Notes under the pieces: model-generated
Seen by the model: the letters and a program-made list of their open reading frames with translations, nothing else
What the model was told of the DNA's origin: nothing
Databases searched by the model: none
Shown: piece after piece, positions 18,252 through 26,384 of the stretch
How positions within the stretch are numbered: the first letter of the stretch is position 1
Layout of the letters: the number at the start of each line of letters is the position of its first letter
From: Methylophilus sp. DW102
Lineage (GTDB): Bacteria; Pseudomonadota; Gammaproteobacteria; Burkholderiales; Methylophilaceae
Length of the DNA stretch: 64,000 nucleotides
Direction of reading: 5' to 3'
Assembly: GCF_037076555.1 (NCBI RefSeq)
Contig: NZ_AP029023.1
Location: forward strand, 2,852,001-2,916,000
Translations under genes and position numbers: made by a program

Positions 18252-20003
18252 TTGACCAGCTTTAGCATGCATGGCGTCGGGGTATCGAGTGGCATTGCCA
18301 TCGGCCATGCACACCTGATTTCGCATGCCCTGCTCGAAGTCGTGCACTTCAAAATTGAGGCGTCTGCCATCGACGAGGAAATTGCCCGCTTTGAACGTGC
18401 AATCGGTCTGGTCAAGCACGACCTGGAACAACTCAAAGCACAACTGCCCAAAAATGCCCCGGCTGAACTGAGTGCCTTTATCAATACCCACTTAGCCATG
18501 CTGACTGACAAATCATTGTCAGAAGCGCCTAAAGCCATTATCCGCAATGAACTGTGCAACGCCGAATGGGCGCTCAAACAGCAAATGGATGATATCGTCG
18601 CCCAGTTTGACGCGATTGAAGACGCCTATTTGCGTGAGCGCAAGCAGGATGTGGTGCAGGTGGTGGAGCGTGTAATCAAGGTCTTGTTGGGCCGCGACCA
18701 ACTGGCCGCCAGCGAGAAAAAACTGCAAGCCAGACAAGAGCGCGCCATGATCCTGGTGGCGCATGATGTCTCCCCGGCAGATGCCATCCAGTTCAAACAT
18801 CACCAGTTTGCAGCCTTTATCACCGATGTCGGCGGGGTTACTTCACACACCGCGATTCTGGCACGCAGCCTGAATATTCCGTCCATCGTCGCCTTGCAGC
18901 GCGCCCGTGACCTGATCAATGACGGCGAACTGATGATAGTCGATGGCAGCGAAGGCGTGGTCATCGTCAACCCTGACCCTGAGGTGCTGGCGGAATACCA
19001 ACTCAAGCAAAACCAGTGGCAACTTGCCCAGCAAAAACTGCAACGGATTAAAACCACCAAAGCCGTCACCGTGGATGGGGTGGCGATTGACTTGCTGGCC
19101 AATATTGAAGTGCCGGACGATGTGGTTGCCGCCAAAGCCTCGGGCGCCGTCGGCGTAGGCTTATACCGGACCGAGTTCCTGTTTATGAATCGCACCGAAA
19201 TGCCCGATGAGCAGGAACAGTTTGAAGCCTACAAACATGTGGCGGAGGCCATGAAAGGCCAGCCGGTCACCATCCGCACGCTGGATATTGGCGCCGACAA
19301 GCAACTGAACCCGGATGAAGTGGTGACGGCCATCAACCCGGCGCTGGGCTTGCGTGCCGTGCGCTATTGCCTGGCCGAGCCGCATATTTTTCACAGCCAG
19401 TTCCGCGCCCTGTTGCGTGCCTCGCACTATGGCCAGGTGAAAATCCTGATTCCCATGCTGTCCAACCTGGCAGAACTGCGACAAACCAAACTGCTGTTCG
19501 CCCGTGCCAAAGAATCGCTGCGCCAGCAAGGCATCCCGTTTGACGAGCAAGTGCCTATCGGCGGCATGATCGAAGTACCGGCCGCCGCCATCAATGCTGA
19601 CGCCTTTGCCCAGGAGCTGGACTTTTTGTCCATAGGCACCAATGACCTGATTCAATATACGCTGGCGATTGACCGTGCCGACGATGCGGTGGCGCATTTG
19701 TATAACCCTTTGCACCCAGCCGTCTTGCGCTTGATCCAGATGACGATTGCCGCCGCCGCCAAATATGACAAGCCGGTCTCTGTCTGCGGCGAAATGGCGG
19801 GCGACATCAAACTAACGCGCTTGCTGGTCGGCATGGGCATGCGCCAGTTATCCATGCACCCGGCGCATATCCTGAGCGTGAAGTCGCAAATCCTGCAGAG
19901 CGAAGAAAACGTGCTGGCCAAACAAGCCAAAAAAATTCTGTCGCTCAATGATCTGGAGAAAATTGACCCGCTGATTAAAAAATTAAATGGCGAAGTGCAC
20001 TAA
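18252..20003 (+). CDS. ptsI: PTS enzyme I (phosphoenolpyruvate-protein phosphotransferase)
   Basis: Takes phosphate from PEP and passes it to HPr. 583 residues from a TTG at 18252 with GAGGGTG just upstream; an ATG at 18267 is the alternative. Domains in order: HPr-binding helical domain, phosphohistidine domain with GGVTSHTAILARS (His199), and PEP-binding barrel with FLSIGTNDLIQYTLA and VCGEMAGD (proton-donor Cys). Length matches classical EI without the GAF domain of the nitrogen paralogue PtsP. Last gene of the PTS group; a hairpin follows at 20064-20083. Confidence 0.97.
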   Translation: MTSFSMHGVGVSSGIAIGHAHLISHALLEVVHFKIEASAIDEEIARFERAIGLVKHDLEQLKAQLPKNAPAELSAFINTHLAMLTDKSLSEAPKAIIRNELCNAEWALKQQMDDIVAQFDAIEDAYLRERKQDVVQVVERVIKVLLGRDQLAASEKKLQARQERAMILVAHDVSPADAIQFKHHQFAAFITDVGGVTSHTAILARSLNIPSIVALQRARDLINDGELMIVDGSEGVVIVNPDPEVLAEYQLKQNQWQLAQQKLQRIKTTKAVTVDGVAIDLLANIEVPDDVVAAKASGAVGVGLYRTEFLFMNRTEMPDEQEQFEAYKHVAEAMKGQPVTIRTLDIGADKQLNPDEVVTAINPALGLRAVRYCLAEPHIFHSQFRALLRASHYGQVKILIPMLSNLAELRQTKLLFARAKESLRQQGIPFDEQVPIGGMIEVPAAAINADAFAQELDFLSIGTNDLIQYTLAIDRADDAVAHLYNPLHPAVLRLIQMTIAAAAKYDKPVSVCGEMAGDIKLTRLLVGMGMRQLSMHPAHILSVKSQILQSEENVLAKQAKKILSLNDLEKIDPLIKKLNGEVH

Positions 20004-20063
20004 CGCTGCACGGATGCCCTTGTATTAAACAAAACTCATCACCATCATCAATATATACAATGA

Positions 20064-20083
20064 GCCAAATGCGAACATTTGGC
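20064..20083. repeat. 8-bp hairpin between ptsI and prlC
   Basis: Perfect stem GCCAAATG / CATTTGGC closing a CGAA tetraloop, 47 bases before the prlC start and without a T-run. It could be an mRNA stability stem or an operator. Confidence 0.5.
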
Positions 20084-20129
20084 GAATAATACGCCTCTAT
20101 CATCTATCGCATTCAACAAAGGATTTGCT

Positions 20130-22160
20130 GTGAGCACCAACCCATTACTTGCTTTTAGTGGCCTGCCCAAATTTAACGATATCCGTCCAGAGCACGTCTC
20201 ACCCGCCATTGACCAGTTACTGGCAGAAGGCCGCGCCCTGGTAGAGCGCCTGGCGACTGCCAGCGAGACGCCCGACTGGCAAAACTTTGTGCAGCCGATT
20301 GAAGACTACTCGGAAAGACTGTCTCGCAGCTGGGGGCCGGTCGGACACATGAACGCCGTGGTCAACACGCCAGAACTGCGTGAAGCCTATAATGAAAACC
20401 TGGCCAAACTGACCGATTTTTACAGCGACCTGTCACAGGATGAGCGCCTGTACGCCAAGTACAAAGCCATCCAGGCCAGCGCAGGTTACGCACAATTGAG
20501 CCGGGCACAACGCAAGATTATCGACAACGAAGTGCGTGGCTTCAAACTGGGCGGTGCCGAGCTGCCGCCAGCCGAAAAAGTACGCTTCAAGGAAATCGCC
20601 GAACAACTGTCCAAACTGGGCAGCAAGTTTGAAGAAAATATCCTCGATACCACCAACGACTTCAAGCATCTGGTGACAGACGCAGCCGAACTCACAGGGC
20701 TGCCTGAGGACGCCTTGCAAGCGGCCGCCGAAGCTGCAAAAGCTGAGGAGAAAACCGGCTATCTGTTTACGCTGCACTTCCCGTCTTACATGCCGGTCAT
20801 GCAATACTGCGACAACCGCGCTCTGCGTGAAACGCTGTATCGGGCCTATGCCACGCGCGCCTCAGAATTCAGTAAACCCGAATGGGATAACACCGCCCTG
20901 ATCGCTGACCTGCTCAAACTCAAGCAGGAAGAAGCGCAACTGTTAGGCTTTAAAAACTATGCTGAACTGTCGCTGGCGACCAAGATGGCAGATACGCCAG
21001 CACAGGTGATTGAATTTCTGGACACCCTGGCCAAGCGGGCCAAACCCTATGCCGAAAAAGACATGGCCGAACTCAAGGCCTATGCCGAAAAGCTGGGCTT
21101 TAGCGACATGCAGGCTTGGGATGTGTCCTACATCAGCGAAAAGCTGCGCCAGGACAAATACGCGTTTTCAGATCAGGAAGTTAAACAATACTTCCCCGAA
21201 GACAAGGTGCTGACAGGCCTGTTTAAAGTGGTGGAAACCATTTTTGGCGTGCAGGTGCGCAAAACCGATGCGCCGTTATGGCATAAGGATGCGGGTTTTT
21301 ATGAGATCAGCGACCAGCAGCGTCAGCCAATTGCCTATTTCTATCTGGATTTGTATGCGCGGCATGGCAAACGCGGTGGCGCCTGGATGGATGAGTGCAT
21401 TACCCGCCGCAAAATTGCCAATGGCATTGAGCTGCCGGTTGCCTACCTGACCTGTAACTTCTCGGCACCCGTTGGCGACAAACCTGCGCTGTTCACCCAT
21501 GACGAAGTGATCACGCTGTTCCATGAATTTGGTCACGGCCTGCACCACATGCTAACCCAGGTCGAGGAATACAGTGTTTCCGGCATCAAGGGCGTGGAGT
21601 GGGACGCGGTCGAACTCCCCAGCCAGTTTATGGAAAACTTTTGCTGGGAATGGGACGTGCTGCGCCATATGACGGCGCATGTCGACACTGGCGAGCAACT
21701 GCCGCGCGCACTGTTCGACAAAATGGTCGCCGCCAAAAACTTCCAGGCCGGCATGCAAACCGTGCGCCAGATCGAGTTTTCATTGTTTGATATGCGTTTG
21801 CACAGCAGCTTTGACCCGACAGGCAAGCAGACGGCACTGGACGTGCTCGAACAGGTGCGTGATGAAGTGGCTGTGTTGCGCCCCCCCAAATGGAACCGTT
21901 TCCCCAATAGCTTTAGCCATATTTTTGCGGGCGGTTATGCCGCAGGCTACTACAGCTACAAATGGGCAGAAGTGCTATCTGCGGATGCCTATAGCCTGTT
22001 TGAAGAGCTGGGCGTGTTGTCTGCCGAGGCAGGTAGCCGCTTTAAAAACGAGGTACTGGCACAAGGTGGCGCACGTCCGGCCATGGAGTCTTTTGTCGCC
22101 TTTAGAGGTCGCGAACCGAGTATGGATGCGTTGTTACGCCACAACGGCATGGCAAGTTAA
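20130..22160 (+). CDS. prlC: Oligopeptidase A
   Basis: Cytosolic M3-family zinc metallopeptidase that degrades oligopeptides and cleaved signal peptides. Start taken at GTG 20130 with AAAGGA upstream (MSTNPLLAFSGLPKF), giving 676 residues, near the E. coli length of 680. The zinc motif HEFGHGLHH lies near residues 464-472 and the third ligand region follows at VELPSQFMENF. The C-terminal HIFAGGYAAGYYSYKWAEV substrate loop is intact. Followed by a clear terminator. Confidence 0.95.
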   Translation: MSTNPLLAFSGLPKFNDIRPEHVSPAIDQLLAEGRALVERLATASETPDWQNFVQPIEDYSERLSRSWGPVGHMNAVVNTPELREAYNENLAKLTDFYSDLSQDERLYAKYKAIQASAGYAQLSRAQRKIIDNEVRGFKLGGAELPPAEKVRFKEIAEQLSKLGSKFEENILDTTNDFKHLVTDAAELTGLPEDALQAAAEAAKAEEKTGYLFTLHFPSYMPVMQYCDNRALRETLYRAYATRASEFSKPEWDNTALIADLLKLKQEEAQLLGFKNYAELSLATKMADTPAQVIEFLDTLAKRAKPYAEKDMAELKAYAEKLGFSDMQAWDVSYISEKLRQDKYAFSDQEVKQYFPEDKVLTGLFKVVETIFGVQVRKTDAPLWHKDAGFYEISDQQRQPIAYFYLDLYARHGKRGGAWMDECITRRKIANGIELPVAYLTCNFSAPVGDKPALFTHDEVITLFHEFGHGLHHMLTQVEEYSVSGIKGVEWDAVELPSQFMENFCWEWDVLRHMTAHVDTGEQLPRALFDKMVAAKNFQAGMQTVRQIEFSLFDMRLHSSFDPTGKQTALDVLEQVRDEVAVLRPPKWNRFPNSFSHIFAGGYAAGYYSYKWAEVLSADAYSLFEELGVLSAEAGSRFKNEVLAQGGARPAMESFVAFRGREPSMDALLRHNGMAS

Positions 22161-22175
22161 TCACTTTGTACATCT

Positions 22176-22203
22176 AGCCAAGTGGCTGACACTTGGCTTT
22201 TTT
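22176..22203 (+). terminator. Rho-independent terminator after prlC
   Basis: Stem AGCCAAGTG / CACTTGGCT with a 5-base loop and a T-run, 16 bases after the prlC stop. Confidence 0.92.
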
Positions 22204-22246
22204 ACACGCACCCGCTATGCTAGCCAGATCGTTTTAAGGATTAAAA

Positions 22247-22555
22247 ATGTCTCGTCTGCCCCTCTCTGTGTTACTGATTGCTTTGTTGCCGGCGGTGGCG
22301 TTTGCCGCCAAAGAAGAAGCAGATGATATTCAAGCCAAAACCGCCAATGGCGATGAAGTGGTGCTGCACGCCAATGGCTACTGGGAGTTTAAGGATGCCA
22401 AAAAAGCCGAGGAAGCCAAAGTCAAAGTCGAGCAATTTGAGCGGAGTAATAGCTGTCCCTTGGGTATGCGGCCCAGCTTTTTGGGCATCGGCCGTTGCAT
22501 CGCGTTTGACGATCCCATCCTCAAGCGGGGTTCACTGAGCGGCAAGGGCCGCTAA
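22247..22555 (+). CDS. Small exported hypothetical protein
   Basis: 102 residues with a Sec signal (LSVLLIALLPAVAFA, cut before AKEE). A short beta-like motif TANGDEVVLHANGYWEF resembles small periplasmic proteins with a G-V-L-nG-W-F pattern. A Lys/Glu-rich helix (AKKAEEAKVKVEQFE) and two cysteines (SCPLG, RCIAF) follow. AAGGA sits 6 bases before the ATG. Monocistronic between two terminators. Function unknown. Confidence 0.75.
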   Translation: MSRLPLSVLLIALLPAVAFAAKEEADDIQAKTANGDEVVLHANGYWEFKDAKKAEEAKVKVEQFERSNSCPLGMRPSFLGIGRCIAFDDPILKRGSLSGKGR

Positions 22556-22589
22556 TTTGCGGCCACGCGAACCTCAGACAAGCACTAAA

Positions 22590-22619
22590 ACAGGGCAGCC
22601 ATCGCTGCCCTGTGTCATT
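22590..22619 (+). terminator. Terminator after small exported protein
   Basis: Perfect 10-bp stem ACAGGGCAGC / GCTGCCCTGT with loop CATC, followed by GTCATTTT. Confidence 0.85.
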
Positions 22620-22753
22620 TTCAAATATCCCGCGCACAGCAAGTGCAGGGCACGGGCCGCAAGCACAAGCCATTGTGCGCAATATTTAGCCAACGTCCCC
22701 CAGCAGGAACGCCACTTGCTTATTTCAGGTTTTAGATGCATTGATGGAGCCTC

Positions 22754-24001
22754 ATGATTAATTCTCTCGATTTTGCCCGCCACGGCGACAAACAAAACTC
22801 CGCCTTTTTTGAAGAGTATTTGCAAAAGCTGCTCGAAGAGCGCGACCAGCTCGGGCTGACCGACATGATTCAGGAAATCGATGCGCTGATGATTACGGTA
22901 GACCCTGATCATTCGATCCAGTACATCGCCGAACTGTCTTTAATGACCTCTTACCATTATCTGGTGACACTGGAGAGTGAGAAGCACTGGACGCATATTC
23001 TGCGCATAGACCTCGACTCGCCGGATTTACTGGTCCGAGAGGTGAAAGACCCTAACTTCAGGGGGATTTTCCGCGCACTCAACGAGATCTATCCTGTTGG
23101 GGCGCGCAAACCAAATAGCCGCTACATGGGTGAAATCATCCGCGTTACCAATATGCACGAGGTGGTGAAGTTACAGGAAGAACGCGAATTCCGCTTTTTT
23201 ACCCAGGACGAAGTGCGCAAACTGGAATTGCCGGGCAATGTGGCGATCAGCAAACCTTCGCCCTACACGCATAATATCGTTGGCTATATGAAACGCGAGC
23301 CGGATGAATTACGCGTGTATGCGCTTGGTATCAGTACCATCCGCGCCGATGTGCAAGCCGCGTATGAAGTGGCTAAAAACCTGCAGGCCAAGCTGCGCAT
23401 AGACGATTTGATTTTGCCGGTGGATCACCTGGCCACCCGCGTTTATAGCCAAAACCGTGAGGTGGCGATTCTCGAATACCTGTCCTGGTCCAGCTACTTT
23501 TTCTGGGGCGCCTATAACATCTGGGATCAGAACTCCTCCACCAATGTCACCAAGAGCGTGCATGGTTTCCCAGAAACCAAGAGCCCGGCCAAAGTGTTTA
23601 CCGCCAACAATACGCCTTATTTTGTTAACCACCTGGAAAAACTGCCCTCGCCGACCGAGACCTTTGTGCGTAACTATGGCCCGCGCTTGCACCATATCGC
23701 CTTATCAGTCAAAGATGGCACCCGGGACGGTAAGGAAAATATCGAATTTGTCGTCGATGCCATTGCCAGCCAGGGCAAAGGCTTTCTGCTCGATGTGATT
23801 GGCTCCAAGGAAGAAGGCCTGAAACAGATTTTCTCCAATGCCTCTGAACACTCCTCGCTGATTATTGAATATGTACAACGCTATGACGGCTTTGATGGCT
23901 TTTTCACCCGGGATAACGTGGCCAAGCTGACCGAAGCCGCCGGGGTGGAAGAAGGCGTGCTGGAGCAACAGGCAAGATTGAGTCAGCGCGCTGGGAAATA
24001 A
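22754..24001 (+). CDS. HPPD/VOC-superfamily-like metalloprotein, possible dioxygenase
   Basis: 415 residues. Not assignable to a named enzyme, but the C-terminal half has the three metal-ligand motifs of 4-hydroxyphenylpyruvate dioxygenase-like proteins in order: PVDHLATRV (His225), RLHHIALSV (His313 or 314) and LIIEYVQRYDGFDGFF (Glu372). In HPPD these are His-His-Glu ligands of Fe(II), and EI(I/V)QR near the end is characteristic. The N-terminal half lacks clear similarity to the HPPD N-domain. GGAG precedes the ATG. No tyrosine catabolism genes are nearby, so the substrate is open. Confidence 0.7.
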   Translation: MINSLDFARHGDKQNSAFFEEYLQKLLEERDQLGLTDMIQEIDALMITVDPDHSIQYIAELSLMTSYHYLVTLESEKHWTHILRIDLDSPDLLVREVKDPNFRGIFRALNEIYPVGARKPNSRYMGEIIRVTNMHEVVKLQEEREFRFFTQDEVRKLELPGNVAISKPSPYTHNIVGYMKREPDELRVYALGISTIRADVQAAYEVAKNLQAKLRIDDLILPVDHLATRVYSQNREVAILEYLSWSSYFFWGAYNIWDQNSSTNVTKSVHGFPETKSPAKVFTANNTPYFVNHLEKLPSPTETFVRNYGPRLHHIALSVKDGTRDGKENIEFVVDAIASQGKGFLLDVIGSKEEGLKQIFSNASEHSSLIIEYVQRYDGFDGFFTRDNVAKLTEAAGVEEGVLEQQARLSQRAGK

Positions 24002-24073
24002 CTGATACGTACAGGTTGATCTATACTTAGGCTCTTTACGCTCAGGCTTTGACGCCTAGACCAAGGATTTTGT

Positions 24074-24736
24074 ATGGATCACGCATTCTGGCACAGTCGC
24101 TGGCAAACCCAGCAAATTGGCTTTCATCTCGACCAAGCCAACCCGCTGCTGGTCAGCCACTTTCATCATTTGGCATTAACGGCCGGGCAGTGTATTTTTG
24201 TGCCCTTGTGCGGAAAATCGCTGGATATCCCCTGGCTGTTAGACCAAGGGCTACAAGTGGTGGGCATAGAACTGAGCCCACTCGCGGTGAAAGCGTTGTT
24301 CCAAGAGCTGGCGCTGACACCGGAAGTAGAAGAGATGGGGGCGATCACCTGTTACCGTGCCGGGCCACTGACTGTGTTTAATGGCGACTTTTTTGCCCTC
24401 AGCCAGACACAACTGAAGCAGGCGCAAGTAGGTCAGATAGATGCGGCCTATGACCGCGCCGCACTGGTGGCCCTGCCCGCTGACATGCGCCCACGCTACA
24501 GCCAGCATTTGGCCGCCTTGACCGCACACGCCAAACAATTACTGGTGAGTTTTGACTACGACCAGTCGCTGCAAGCCGGACCACCGTTTAGTGTCGATGC
24601 CCAAGCAGTGCAACAACTGTACGGCAAGGACTTTAGATTAAGCCTGTTGGCCGATGTACCGCTGGCGGGTGGCCTTAAGGGCAAATGCCCGGCACAAGAG
24701 CAAGTGTGGTTATTACAGGCAAAAGAACGAGTTTAG
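24074..24736 (+). CDS. tpm: Thiopurine S-methyltransferase family protein
   Basis: SAM-dependent methyltransferase. Bacterial Tpm methylates thiopurines and, in some species, selenite or tellurite compounds. 220 residues. The N-terminus FWHSRWQTQQIGFH, the SAM loop PLCGKSLDIPWL, VVGIELSPLAVK and the YDRAALVALPADMR motif are typical of the family. AAGGA lies ahead of the ATG. Convergent with the HAD gene, with only 5 bases between the stops. Confidence 0.93.
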   Translation: MDHAFWHSRWQTQQIGFHLDQANPLLVSHFHHLALTAGQCIFVPLCGKSLDIPWLLDQGLQVVGIELSPLAVKALFQELALTPEVEEMGAITCYRAGPLTVFNGDFFALSQTQLKQAQVGQIDAAYDRAALVALPADMRPRYSQHLAALTAHAKQLLVSFDYDQSLQAGPPFSVDAQAVQQLYGKDFRLSLLADVPLAGGLKGKCPAQEQVWLLQAKERV

Positions 24737-24741
24737 GAACG

Positions 24742-25419
24742 TCACTCAGCCATGTCGGCGCTTGGCACGCAGCCCATGAGCGCATCATGATGCTGATGCC
24801 AGTGCAGCAAGCTTTCCACCACATGAAACGCCTGTGCCCGCACCAGGTCGCCCGGTTGTTTTAAATCCGGCACCACAATCACGCGCAAGCCTGCAGCAAT
24901 CGCGGCTTGTGCGCCCAGTTCACTGTCTTCAAACGCAATGCATTCGTCCGCTTGCAAGCCCAGTTTTTCCAGGGCCAGCAGGTAGATGTCCGGGTTGGGC
25001 TTACCACGTTGCACCTCCTGGCCACTAGTGACGTGGTCAAAGTAATCCAGCACGCCCGTATGGCTCAGACGGTGGGTAATATGCGGGATGGGTGAAGAAG
25101 AAGCGACACTGCAGGTGACGCCTGCCTCTCGGTAAAACTGTAATAGCTCAAGCACACCCGTTTTGAGCGGGAACACATGGTTGCGTGCATCAAGATAGGT
25201 GTTCAGGCCAGCAATCACCTGCTGCATATGATGTTCGCCGTTGAGTTGCTCTGCCATGATCCGGCTGGAGTCTGACCAGATCCGCCCAACCAGTTGCACA
25301 TATTGCTGCTCGGTATAGGTAATGCCTATGCTGGCGGCGGCTTCAATACAACCTTGCATGATGATACGTTCAGAATCGATCAGCAGACCGTCCATGTCAA
25401 AAATTGCGGCTTTAATCAC
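24742..25419 (-). CDS. HAD superfamily phosphatase/phosphoglucomutase-like hydrolase
   Basis: About 225 residues, GPH/beta-phosphoglucomutase-like HAD subfamily with a helical cap. Motif I is IFDMDGLLIDSE (catalytic Asp pair), motif II is in VASSSPIPH, motif III is the Lys in RGKPNPDIY, and motif IV is AFEDSELGAQAA. Start uncertain: GTG 25419 gives MIKAAIFDMDG; a TTG two codons upstream is also in frame. Substrate unknown (sugar phosphate or pyridoxal phosphate are typical). Downstream of the transglutaminase group on the same strand, with a 60-base gap. Confidence 0.9.
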   Translation of the reverse strand: MIKAAIFDMDGLLIDSERIIMQGCIEAAASIGITYTEQQYVQLVGRIWSDSSRIMAEQLNGEHHMQQVIAGLNTYLDARNHVFPLKTGVLELLQFYREAGVTCSVASSSPIPHITHRLSHTGVLDYFDHVTSGQEVQRGKPNPDIYLLALEKLGLQADECIAFEDSELGAQAAIAAGLRVIVVPDLKQPGDLVRAQAFHVVESLLHWHQHHDALMGCVPSADMAE

Positions 25420-25485
25420 TGGCAAACCCGTTTGGCGAACAAAGCGATATTTTATCGCGTCTTTGCAGGTGGGATCACAGGAATA

Positions 25486-26376
25486 TCACGCTTGCTCGGC
25501 GTAGGCCAACGGCGTGACAGTGACACTGACCTTGAGTTGTTGCTGACCGCCGCCAAGCACCACACCACGCATAGGTGAGACATCACCAAAATCGCGGCCC
25601 CAGGCCACGGTAATGTGCTCTTGCTGGACCAGACAATTATTGGTCGGATCAAAGTCTACCCAGCCATAGACCGGGCAATAGACAGACACCCAGGCGTGCG
25701 ATGCATCGGCGCCGACCAGGCGCGGCTGGCCTGCGGGTGGATGGGTAAGGATATAACCGCTGACATAACGGCAGGCCAAACCGATAGAGCGTAGCGCGCC
25801 TATCATCAGATGGGCAAAGTCCTGACACACACCGCGGCGGCCTTTGAGCACCGTATCCAGCGGGGTAGAGACATCGGTGGCTTGTGGGTCAAATTCAAAC
25901 TCGGTATAAATTTTTTGCGTCAGCGCCATGGCGGCTTCTAGCAACGGTCGCTGCGGGGTAAAGCAGCTCAGGGCGAAACTGGCCAGCGCTTCGCTACAGG
26001 TCACGCGCCTGGTGGCATACACATAGGGCGCAGCATCCAGGTGGTGTGTGTCCTGATCTTTTAACAAAGTCTGCACCTGCTCCCAGGGCGGGCTTTGCAC
26101 AAGCTCAGCCATCTTTGGCCGTGGCTGGATATCGACCTGGAATCTGGAGGTGACTTCGAGTGACTGGTGCGGTGTCAGTAGCGTGAAGTAGTCATTGTGA
26201 TTGCCGAAGAAATCCAGCCGCCGCGACTGTTCCGCCGGCTGCGGCTCACAGGCCAGCGTATAAGAAACGCATTGCTGAAATGCGGTTTGCCGGGGCATTA
26301 AATGCAGTAATTGCTGTGATTGAATCACAGGCACATCGTAGCGATAAATGGTTTGGTGTTCGACCTGATAGCGCAT
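25486..26376 (-). CDS. Transglutaminase-like cysteine protease family protein
   Basis: 296 residues. An N-terminal transglutaminase beta-domain (YQVEHQTIYRYDVPV) is followed by a transglutaminase-like core with the Cys-His-Asp triad: Cys in GVCQDFAHLMIGALR (near 180), His in DASHAWVSVYCP (near 226) and Asp in GWVDFDPTNN. Proteins of this kind act as peptidases or amide-bond ligases/transferases. RBS AAGGAC lies upstream, and the start is 8 bases after the stop of the ATP-grasp/alpha-E gene. It is the third member of a conserved predicted peptide-processing cluster. Confidence 0.9.
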   Translation of the reverse strand: MRYQVEHQTIYRYDVPVIQSQQLLHLMPRQTAFQQCVSYTLACEPQPAEQSRRLDFFGNHNDYFTLLTPHQSLEVTSRFQVDIQPRPKMAELVQSPPWEQVQTLLKDQDTHHLDAAPYVYATRRVTCSEALASFALSCFTPQRPLLEAAMALTQKIYTEFEFDPQATDVSTPLDTVLKGRRGVCQDFAHLMIGALRSIGLACRYVSGYILTHPPAGQPRLVGADASHAWVSVYCPVYGWVDFDPTNNCLVQQEHITVAWGRDFGDVSPMRGVVLGGGQQQLKVSVTVTPLAYAEQA

Positions 26377-26384
26377 GCGGGTCC

